NCBI GenBank assembly: GCA_900549295.1
Contig: URNG01000087.1
Coordinates: 1 to 13,008, forward strand
Direction of reading: 5' to 3'
Length of the DNA stretch: 13,008 nt
Source: an uncultured Rhodocyclaceae bacterium
Lineage (GTDB): Bacteria > Pseudomonadota > Gammaproteobacteria > Burkholderiales > Rhodocyclaceae
A model generated the notes under the pieces. It saw only the letters and a list, made by a program, of their open reading frames with translations. It was not told the DNA's origin and did no database searches. This document shows, piece by piece, positions 7,040 through 12,990 of this stretch. The position numbers and the translations under genes were made by a program. The first letter of the stretch is position 1. Each line of letters begins with the position of its first letter.

Positions 7040-7511
7040 GAGCGGCTCCGCGCGTGGCGAGTTTCATCTCCACGAAATATTCTTTTTCCTTGGGAAAGGC
7101 ATGCACGGTGAGGCCGGTATCGGCTTCGATGTGCGCGATCGCCTCAGCGATGCCCGCCTGTGTTTCGGTCGCCAGCACGAACCACATGTTGAAACGATGC
7201 TCGCGCCGGTAGTTGTGCGCCACCTGCGGCAAGGCGTTCACCGCCGCCAGCACCCGCTCCCAGTCGCTTTCCGGCACTTCCAGCGCCGCCAGCACGAAAG
7301 AACCGCCGACCCGCTCGACCTGGAACATCGGCCCGAAGCGCGTCAACACGCCGCGCTGCAAAAGGCGCTCGATACGCGCGATCAATTCATTTTCCTGCAT
7401 CCCCAGACGCTGCGCCGCCACGGCATAGGGGCGGGAACAGACCGGAAAACCGCCTTGCAGGCCGTCGATGATGCGGCGTTCCAGCGGATCGAGCGCCACG
7501 GCTTCAGACAT
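7032..7511 (-). CDS. nirG: NirG: siroheme decarboxylase subunit
   Basis: Predicted 159-aa cytoplasmic protein of the siroheme decarboxylase family. The motif HNYRREH (99-105) followed by NMWFVL marks the NirD/NirG side; histidines of this motif have been linked to decarboxylation in characterised homologues. A winged-helix-like N-terminus (RGVLTRFGPM) is present. It would form a complex with NirH, paired as NirD is with NirL. Its ATG overlaps the nirDL stop by 8 nt (ATGTCTGA) and its stop overlaps the nirH start in the same way, so the three genes are likely translationally coupled. Naming as NirG rather than NirD follows gene order after nirDL. Confidence 0.9.
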   Translation of the reverse strand: MSEAVALDPLERRIIDGLQGGFPVCSRPYAVAAQRLGMQENELIARIERLLQRGVLTRFGPMFQVERVGGSFVLAALEVPESDWERVLAAVNALPQVAHNYRREHRFNMWFVLATETQAGIAEAIAHIEADTGLTVHAFPKEKEYFVEMKLATRGAAHG

Positions 7512-8499
7512 AACGCGCCCCCGTCTGCTTGAAGCAGCGTTCGGAAAACAGCACGGCGTGCGCCGTGTCGGCCAGCGCGTGCCGTTCGCGCAGCGCGGCG
7601 ATGGTTTGCGCCACCTTGTCGCGGCACTGGCCGTGGATCATGCAGAACAGGTTGTAGGGCCAGTGCGGCAGGCGGCGCGGGCGGCGGTAGCACAGCGTCA
7701 CCGCCGCTTCGCCCGCCAGTTGCGCCGCCACCCGATCGACGGCCGCGTCGGGAATGTCGTGCACCAGCATGGCATTGGCGGCAAAACCCAGTTCGCGGTG
7801 GCGCACCACCACGCCCAGACGGCTGATCGCTCCGGCGGCCAGCCAATCCTCGATCTGGCGCAGGAAAACGCTCTCCTGCACGGCGCAATCTTCCGCCATG
7901 CAGCGATACGGCGTCTCGACGAGAGGAATGCCGTCCTGCAAGCGCGCCAGAATGGCTTTTTGCTGCCCGGACAGCGGCTGCGGCGTGGCGGGTGGCTGCG
8001 GCGCAACGGGTGTACAGTCGTTGCGGCGGGCAGACAGTTGCGCCGCCGCGCCGCCGTGCAGCGGAAAACCCAGGTCGATGTGGTACGCCTTTTCCATCGG
8101 CAGCGACAGGGCAGCGAGGCCGCTTTCCGCCTCGATCCGGCGCAGGGCCTCGGCCAGGGCGGCGGCATCGCTGGCGGTGAGCACGAACCACAGGTTGTAA
8201 TCGTGCTCGCGCTGGTAGTTGTGATTGACGCCGGGAAAGCGGTTCACCAACAGCGCCACTTCCTGCAAACGCTGCACCGGCACGGCCATCGCCACCAGGG
8301 TCGAAGCGCCGAAGCAGCCGGGACGCAGCACCGCGCCGATGCGCGAAATGCGCCCGTCGTCCTGCATTTCCTGCAATTTTTCGATCACCGCCGCTTCGGA
8401 ACTGTCCAGCGCGCCGGCCAGCGCGGCAAAGGGCCGCGCCTTCAGGGGAAAGTCGCGCTGGAAATCGTTGAGCAGACGGAAGGTGAAATCCTGGGTCAT
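7504..8499 (-). CDS. nirDL: NirDL: fused siroheme decarboxylase subunits D and L
   Basis: Predicted 331-aa cytoplasmic fusion. The N-terminal half (about 1-150) is NirD-like with HNYQREH (93-99) and NLWFVL; the C-terminal half (about 177-331) is NirL-like with CYRRPR (270-275) and WPYNLF. A linker rich in Ala, Pro and Gln (about 150-177) joins them. Fused NirDL is known from other denitrifiers, where two of the four acid side chains of siroheme (C12 and C18) are decarboxylated. The gene starts directly at the nirF stop (TAAATG) and overlaps nirG by 8 nt. Each half keeps its signature motif, so both look functional. Confidence 0.92.
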   Translation of the reverse strand: MTQDFTFRLLNDFQRDFPLKARPFAALAGALDSSEAAVIEKLQEMQDDGRISRIGAVLRPGCFGASTLVAMAVPVQRLQEVALLVNRFPGVNHNYQREHDYNLWFVLTASDAAALAEALRRIEAESGLAALSLPMEKAYHIDLGFPLHGGAAAQLSARRNDCTPVAPQPPATPQPLSGQQKAILARLQDGIPLVETPYRCMAEDCAVQESVFLRQIEDWLAAGAISRLGVVVRHRELGFAANAMLVHDIPDAAVDRVAAQLAGEAAVTLCYRRPRRLPHWPYNLFCMIHGQCRDKVAQTIAALRERHALADTAHAVLFSERCFKQTGARYV

Positions 8500-9672
8500 T
8501 TAGAAGCCGATACGGTGGGCGCGGCTCGTGAAGAAAATTCCCGAGGGCGCGTCGGCCTTAATTTCCCCGATTTGAGTAAGGTTTTCCGTGCTGTAAATCA
8601 AAATTTTGTGATCGTCGCGCGCCGACAGCCAGACGTGCTCGCCGCGCGGCGTGAATTCCATGTGCAGGATGCCCTTGCCCGGCTCCAGTTGGCTCACCAC
8701 CTTGCCTTGCAGGGTGTCGATGACGTCGATCTTGCTGTAGTCGGGGAAGGAGAAATTCACCCAGATCTGCCGCCCGTCCGGACGCGCCATGACGAACACC
8801 GGCTGGCCGCGCACCGGAATGCGCCCGACTTCCTGCCAGCTCACGGCATCGACCACCAGCACTTCATGCCGCCCGACCGCCGGCAGGTAGACCTTGCCCT
8901 GCGCCATCGTCCAGCCGCGCAGGTGCGGCATTTTGTACACCGGCAGGCGCTCCTCGCCGCGCCCGTAGTTCTGCAGAATCTTGCGTGCGCCCTTGTCGGT
9001 CTGCCATAAGTCGAGCAGGGCAATACCGTCCTCGCCGAACAGACCGGCCATGAAGTGGCGGCCATCCGGCGTCACCAGACCGTCGTAGGGATTCTTGCCC
9101 GCAGGGAAACGCTCGGTTTTCGGCTGGCGCGGATTGCTGAAATCAGTGACCCAGATCTCACCGGCATCGAACAGCGCGTAGGCGAATTTGTTGCCAGCGG
9201 TATCGGCTAGGCCGACCACCTTGGAAAACTGGCCCGGCGCGTATTCGGCGGGTACTTCGGACAGCAGTTCCAGCGTCTCGGCGTCGAACGCCTTGATGCC
9301 GCCCGGCGTGTAATTCTGCGCCACGACGATGCGCCCGTCCTGCGAGATCGAGCCGCCGATGGCGTTGCCGCTCTGCACCACGCGCTTGACCAGCCGCGCT
9401 TCCAGCATGTCGATCTTGTTGAGCGCCCCGTCGCGGCCAAAGACGTAGGCGTAGCGGCCATCGCGCGAATAGACGGCGGAGGCGTGCGACAGGTCGCCCA
9501 GCCCGCCGATGCGCGCATACGGCTGGCGGGTGCTGGTGTTGGCCAGGGTCACGTGGCCGCTGGCGCGTTCGATGATGAGGGCCAGATCGCCGGTGGCGCG
9601 CGGCCCGGTCGACGCAGTATTGGCACAAGCCCCAAGCAGGGCGGCAAGAAACAGAGCGAACAGGCTACGCAT
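8500..9672 (-). CDS. nirF: NirF: periplasmic heme d1 biosynthesis protein, predicted lipoprotein
   Basis: Predicted 390-aa beta-propeller protein resembling the d1 domain of NirS without the cytochrome c domain. The N-terminus is a short lipoprotein signal with LLGAC (12-16), Cys16 being the lipidation site, so the protein should be membrane-anchored on the periplasmic side. His63 in DLSHASAV aligns in position with the proximal heme d1 ligand of the family. NirF acts on late heme d1 intermediates around the NirJ and NirN steps; its exact chemistry is not settled to my knowledge. The start at 9672 is chosen because it gives the lipobox at the right distance; ATGs at 9684 and 9774 would add N-terminal extensions. 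Two terminator-like hairpins lie just upstream, so it may head its own expression unit. The stop abuts nirDL. Confidence 0.92.
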   Translation of the reverse strand: MRSLFALFLAALLGACANTASTGPRATGDLALIIERASGHVTLANTSTRQPYARIGGLGDLSHASAVYSRDGRYAYVFGRDGALNKIDMLEARLVKRVVQSGNAIGGSISQDGRIVVAQNYTPGGIKAFDAETLELLSEVPAEYAPGQFSKVVGLADTAGNKFAYALFDAGEIWVTDFSNPRQPKTERFPAGKNPYDGLVTPDGRHFMAGLFGEDGIALLDLWQTDKGARKILQNYGRGEERLPVYKMPHLRGWTMAQGKVYLPAVGRHEVLVVDAVSWQEVGRIPVRGQPVFVMARPDGRQIWVNFSFPDYSKIDVIDTLQGKVVSQLEPGKGILHMEFTPRGEHVWLSARDDHKILIYSTENLTQIGEIKADAPSGIFFTSRAHRIGF

Positions 9673-9685
9673 GGAGACACCCATC

Positions 9686-9708
9686 AAAAAAAGCGGCTGT
9701 AACAGCCG
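9686..9708 (-). terminator. Intrinsic terminator-like hairpin upstream of nirF
   Basis: On the minus strand CGGCTG-TTA-CAGCCG forms a perfect 6-bp stem with a 3-nt loop, followed by C and seven T. This is a standard Rho-independent terminator form for transcripts arriving from nirC. It ends 13 nt before the nirF start. Confidence 0.75.
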
Positions 9709-9724
9709 ATGAAAATCGTGGCCG

Positions 9725-9749
9725 AAAAACCCGGCGGGGCGACCCGCCG
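9725..9749 (-). terminator. Second, upstream terminator-like hairpin between nirC and nirF
   Basis: On the minus strand CGGCGGG-TCGC-CCCGCCG forms a perfect 7-bp GC stem with a 4-nt loop, followed by GG and five T. It begins 5 nt after the nirC stop. The T-run is shorter and offset by GG, so it may act less efficiently than the second hairpin. Confidence 0.6.
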
Positions 9750-9754
9750 CCGCG

Positions 9755-10159
9755 TCATTCGGGGAAGCCGGCAAGCAGGCGTTCGACGATCCAGTTCGCT
9801 TCGGCTTCGCTCAGGAAGCGCTGCCAGGGCGGCATCGCGGTGCCGTGGCGGCCCTGATGGATGGTCAACGCCAGGCCTTCGGCCGATTTGTCCTGCAAGT
9901 CGGCGGGCCGGAGCGCCGGCCCCAGCCCCCCTTGCAGCGTCATGCCGTGGCAGGAGCCGCATTCCTGGCGCACCATGTGCACCAGTTGCCGCTGACGCTC
10001 GGCGCTCGGTTCGGGCGCGGCAGCGGCCTCGCTGGCCTGCGCCGTCGCCTGGAACAGCATCAGCAGCGCGCCGGCCAGCGCCAGCGCGGACTGCACCAGC
10101 CAGCGCTGGCGCGCCTTGCGGCGCAGCGCCTCGGCCTTAGAACTTCTTGGCCTTGACAT
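9755..10159 (-). CDS. nirC: NirC-like monoheme cytochrome c
   Basis: Predicted 134-aa periplasmic cytochrome. A charged N-terminus (about 1-20) and hydrophobic segment (about 21-38) form a signal peptide or anchor, with a plausible cleavage at AQA (40-42). CGSCH (Cys67, Cys70, His71) binds heme c and Met109 in GTAMPPW is the likely sixth ligand. The small class I c-type fold and place before nirF match NirC, reported in other species to pass electrons to NirS or to serve in heme d1 maturation. The start at 10159 follows GAGGG and overlaps the end of the preceding cytochrome gene by 23 nt; a GTG at Val22 is a less likely alternative. Two terminator-like hairpins follow the stop. Confidence 0.82.
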   Translation of the reverse strand: MSRPRSSKAEALRRKARQRWLVQSALALAGALLMLFQATAQASEAAAAPEPSAERQRQLVHMVRQECGSCHGMTLQGGLGPALRPADLQDKSAEGLALTIHQGRHGTAMPPWQRFLSEAEANWIVERLLAGFPE

Positions 10160-10946
10160 CGCCCTCGGCTCCCAGACCGATCACATGACCGAAGGAAACG
10201 TGGTGGAAACGCCCTGCGGCGTGGTCGGCATGGACGGCGATACCGAAATGCACCGTCTGGCTGGCCGGCAGCTTGCGGCTGAACGTCACCGTCCAGGTGT
10301 CACCGTTCTTCGCCCCTTCGGCCTTGACGCCCGCCTGACCGCCCTCCATCCGGCGCTGGTCGGTGACGCTGCCGTCGGCGACCTTGCCGGAACTCGCCCA
10401 CTGCATCAGCTCGTAAGCGCCGGCGGAAGTGTATTTGGTCTTGTCCTTGCCTTCCGGCATGGTCTTGGCGTCCTGGTGGCAGGTCGCCCAGCAGCCGACC
10501 TGATCGGCCATCGGCACTTCGGCGTTGGGGAAGAGCACGGTGGCCTTCACCGCGTTTTCCTTGTCCGACTGGTCGATGCCGCCGTCCGGCGCTTTGAAGC
10601 TCATGCGCACGTACAACTGGCCGGCGTCGTAGGCGGCCTGCACATTGACCGGGAAGCTGCGCACCTTAGGACCGCCCTTGGGGTCGAGTTCGCTGGCGAT
10701 GCGTTCGAGATCGACGTTGATCTCGCCGTTTTCGACGTGGCAGCCGGCGCAGCTTTCGCCCCGGCTCAAGCCGCGGCTGCCGCCGTGCTTGCCCTTGCTC
10801 TCGATCCATTCCCAAGGCGTCGCGCCCGGATGGAAAACGTGGATCGTCGTTGCCGGCACCGAAGCCCAGTCCGGCGCGGCCATCGCCAGGGGGGACAGGG
10901 CCAGACCACCGATCAGGAGGGCCGCCCCGCGCATTGCATGTTTCAT
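10137..10946 (-). CDS. Diheme c-552/NirB-like cytochrome
   Basis: Predicted 269-aa periplasmic cytochrome with a signal peptide ending AMAAP (about 21-25). The first heme site is CAGCH (Cys66, Cys69, His70). The second reads CWATCH (Cys152, Cys156, His157), spaced CX3CH. HH at 248-249 in GRFHHVSFG and other histidines may supply distal ligands. The layout resembles the c-552 / ethylbenzene-dehydrogenase gamma-like heme-binding family, to which I believe the nir-cluster diheme cytochrome NirB of Pseudomonas stutzeri belongs; this assignment is from memory. As the only other c-type cytochrome between nirS and the biosynthesis genes besides NirC, it is a candidate electron donor to NirS. Its start follows AGAGGTG, 94 bp after the nirS stop. 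Confidence 0.75.
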   Translation of the reverse strand: MKHAMRGAALLIGGLALSPLAMAAPDWASVPATTIHVFHPGATPWEWIESKGKHGGSRGLSRGESCAGCHVENGEINVDLERIASELDPKGGPKVRSFPVNVQAAYDAGQLYVRMSFKAPDGGIDQSDKENAVKATVLFPNAEVPMADQVGCWATCHQDAKTMPEGKDKTKYTSAGAYELMQWASSGKVADGSVTDQRRMEGGQAGVKAEGAKNGDTWTVTFSRKLPASQTVHFGIAVHADHAAGRFHHVSFGHVIGLGAEGDVKAKKF

Positions 10947-10986
10947 CGTTCACCTCTCACAGAATAAAACCCCACGCACATGAGAT

Positions 10987-11008
10987 TACGGGGGCTTGCG
11001 CCCCCGTA
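10987..11008 (-). other. Stable GNRA-capped hairpin after nirS
   Basis: The minus strand forms TACGGGGGC-GCAA-GCCCCCGTA: a perfect 9-bp stem with a GCAA tetraloop, about 32 nt after the nirS stop. No T-run follows, so it is not a standard intrinsic terminator. It may stabilise the nirS mRNA 3' end or partly reduce read-through to the next cytochrome gene. Confidence 0.6.
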
Positions 11009-11040
11009 TCCTTGCGTCACATCAAAAGCGTCGAATACGC

Positions 11041-12717
11041 TTAGTAGATGTCGTGCTGGGTGTTGTAGACGTTGAACTTGCCGGTCGGGGTAATCATCTT
11101 CGGATCGGTGATAACCTTCTTGACCTTCAGCGTTTCGTCGTCATACACCACGATGGCCGACTGGTCGGTCTTGCCGCCCCACAGCGAGATCCACACTTCC
11201 TTGCCGTCCTTCGAGTATTCCGGATGCACGGCGCGCTTCACGGCCTTGGTCGGCGGCATGCCGGAATCCTTGGCGACGTTCAGGATGGCCTTGGGCTTGG
11301 ACAGGTCGGCCATGTCCCAGACGGCGACCGATTCCGCCAGATCCTTGTCCGGGTTCTGCGGCGCGTCGGCCCAGAAGTGCTTGGACACCGGGTGGGTCTT
11401 GACGAACAGGTTGCCCGGAACGTGCTTGAGTTCCTGCACCACCTTCCAGTTGTACTCCTTGTACTTGGCGAACTTCGGATCGTCGGACGGCGTCGAGATC
11501 AGGGTCACGACGTCGGCGCCCAGGTGGCCGGTCGCCCAGACCGGGCCGAACTTCGGATGCACGAAGTTGGCACCGCGACCGGGGTGCGGAATCTTGGCGA
11601 CGTCGACCAGGGCAGCCAGCTTGCCTTCCTTGGTATCGACCGCGGCGATCTTGTTGGAGGCGTTGGCGGCCACCAGGAAGTAACGCTTGGAAGCATCCCA
11701 GCCGCCGTCGTGCAGGAACTTGGCGGAAGCGATGGTGGTGGTCTTCAGGTTCTCGATGTCGGAGTAATCGACCAGCAGGATCTGACCGGTTTCCTTGATG
11801 TTGACCACCCATTCCGGCTTGATGAAGGAGGAAACGATGGAAGCCACGCGCGGCTCCGGGTGATACTCGCCATCAACCGTCATGCCACGGGTGGAAACGA
11901 CCTTGCGCGGCTTGAGCGTTTCGCCATCCATGATGACGAACTGGGGCGGCCAGTAGGAACCGGCAATGGCGTACTTGTCTTCAAAGCCCTTGAACTTGGA
12001 GGTATCGACCGAGCGGGCGTCGAAGCCGATCTTCAGTTCGGCCACAACGGCCGGCTTTTCCATCCACAGGTCGATCAGGCTCAGGCGACCGTCGCGGCCG
12101 ATCACGTACACATAACGGCCGGAAGCCGACAGGCGCGAGATATGCACCGCGTAACCGGTCTTGACGATGGAGCGGATTTCCTTGGTGTCGCCGTCGATCA
12201 AGGCCACTTCGCCGGTATCACGCAGGGTGACGGAGAAGATGTTGTCGAGGTTGATCTTGTTCATCTGCTTGGTCGGGCGCTTGTCGACCGGCACGATCAG
12301 CTTCCAGGAATCCATCGTTTCCTTCAGGCTGTATTCCGGCGGAACGTCCGGCACATTCTGGATGTAGCGCGACATCAGATTGATTTCCTGCTTGGTCAGG
12401 ATGTCGTCGAAGTTCACCATGCCGCCATCGGTACCGAAGGCAATGATTTTTTCCAGACGGTTCTGACCGAGCTTCAGGGTGCCGCCTTCGGTAACCTTGC
12501 CGGCTGCATCCTTCTTCGTCCAGTGCGGTTCCAGGTTCTTGCCGGTGGCGCCTTTACGCAGCACGCCGTGGCAGCCGGCGCAACGCTCGAAGTAGATTTT
12601 CTTGGCCTGTTCTTTTTCGGCATCGGTCATGGCCGGTGCAGCAGACTGGGCAAAAGCCGAACTCATGGCGCCCGCCATGACGGTCAGAGCGAGTACCCCT
12701 AGTGACTTCATCTTCAT
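11041..12717 (-). CDS. nirS: NirS: cytochrome cd1 nitrite reductase
   Basis: Predicted 558-aa periplasmic enzyme that reduces nitrite to nitric oxide. A signal peptide (1-23, ending AFAQS) precedes a cytochrome c domain with CAGCH (Cys46, Cys49, His50) and likely axial Met100 in GGMVNF. The C-terminal eight-bladed propeller binds heme d1: His192 in YAVHISR is the proximal ligand, and His336 (FLHDGGW) and His378 (IPHPGRG), 42 residues apart, match the two distal active-site histidines known from P. aeruginosa (His327 and His369). The C-terminus TPTGKFNVYNTQHD is typical. The start at 12717 follows AGGAG by 7 nt; a second ATG two codons in is less well placed. An FNR/Dnr-type box lies about 155 bp upstream, consistent with low-oxygen/NO control. 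It is first in the nir unit. Confidence 0.97.
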   Translation of the reverse strand: MKMKSLGVLALTVMAGAMSSAFAQSAAPAMTDAEKEQAKKIYFERCAGCHGVLRKGATGKNLEPHWTKKDAAGKVTEGGTLKLGQNRLEKIIAFGTDGGMVNFDDILTKQEINLMSRYIQNVPDVPPEYSLKETMDSWKLIVPVDKRPTKQMNKINLDNIFSVTLRDTGEVALIDGDTKEIRSIVKTGYAVHISRLSASGRYVYVIGRDGRLSLIDLWMEKPAVVAELKIGFDARSVDTSKFKGFEDKYAIAGSYWPPQFVIMDGETLKPRKVVSTRGMTVDGEYHPEPRVASIVSSFIKPEWVVNIKETGQILLVDYSDIENLKTTTIASAKFLHDGGWDASKRYFLVAANASNKIAAVDTKEGKLAALVDVAKIPHPGRGANFVHPKFGPVWATGHLGADVVTLISTPSDDPKFAKYKEYNWKVVQELKHVPGNLFVKTHPVSKHFWADAPQNPDKDLAESVAVWDMADLSKPKAILNVAKDSGMPPTKAVKRAVHPEYSKDGKEVWISLWGGKTDQSAIVVYDDETLKVKKVITDPKMITPTGKFNVYNTQHDIY

Positions 12718-12833
12718 GTTTACTCTCCTGTAATGAAATTATTGCGACCGAACCCCCGGAGCAATGAAGGCGAGTTTCCCGACGGGCTCGTCTGCTGTCT
12801 TTGATGATTCCTAAATCACATCACCGAAACTAG

Positions 12834-12917
12834 GGTTTTTTCAGAGCTTTCCGAGCTTTCGCCGGAAATTTTGATTTAGTTCAAGCTTGCCTGACACCGG
12901 TTTTTTCAGCGCTCTCC
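12834..12917. repeat. 19-bp imperfect direct repeat flanking the nirS-side FNR box
   Basis: GGTTTTTTCAGAGCTTTCC (12834-12852) and GGTTTTTTCAGCGCTCTCC (12899-12917) match at 17 of 19 positions, with starts 65 bp apart, and enclose the FNR-type box at 12871-12884. The first copy is followed by a 9-bp tandem echo (GAGCTTTCC then GAGCTTTCG, 12844-12861). Could be a regulator site or a small local duplication. Confidence 0.5.
12871..12884 (-). promoter_or_regulatory. FNR/Dnr-type box, nirS side
   Basis: The minus strand reads TTGAACTAAATCAA: 9 of 10 conserved positions of TTGAT-N4-ATCAA. It lies 154 bp from the nirS ATG. If centred at -41.5 for nirS, transcription would start near 12836 and leave a leader of about 120 nt; the -10 hexamer expected there (AGCTCT) is poor, so the true nirS start site is uncertain. 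Confidence 0.65.
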
Positions 12918-12921
12918 ATCC

Positions 12922-12935
12922 TTGATACGCATCAT
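12922..12935 (+). promoter_or_regulatory. FNR/Dnr-type box, divergent gene side
   Basis: TTGAT-ACGC-ATCAT, 9 of 10 conserved positions of TTGAT-N4-ATCAA. It is 51 bp further from nirS than the first box and its centre is 62 bp from the plus-strand ATG at 12991. Spacing to a -10-like hexamer fits a class II FNR-activated promoter. Confidence 0.65.
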
Positions 12936-12957
12936 GGATTACCCCTGTGTCGAAGTC

Positions 12958-12963
12958 GAGAAT
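12958..12963 (+). promoter_or_regulatory. Candidate -10 of the divergent plus-strand gene
   Basis: GAGAAT matches TATAAT at 4 of 6 positions. Its centre is 32 bp from the centre of the FNR-type box at 12922-12935, exactly the spacing expected when that box is centred at -41.5. Transcription would start near 12970, with GGAGG in the short leader before the ATG. Confidence 0.45.
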
Positions 12964-12990
12964 TCTGTCACCGTCACAAAGGAGGGCACC

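Noticed and set aside
6566..7511. NirG and NirH as Lrp/AsnC-type transcription regulators.
   Set aside because: They share the fold but carry the HNYRREH and CYRRPR decarboxylase motifs and sit in the heme d1 biosynthesis block.
11041..12717. Apparent loss of a distal active-site His in NirS, where SSFIKPEW replaces a His-containing segment (SHEHPEF) I recall from P. aeruginosa.
   Set aside because: Counting back from the C-terminus of the recalled P. aeruginosa protein places the two distal histidines at FLHDGG and PHPGRG. Both are present here (His336 and His378), so the active site is intact.
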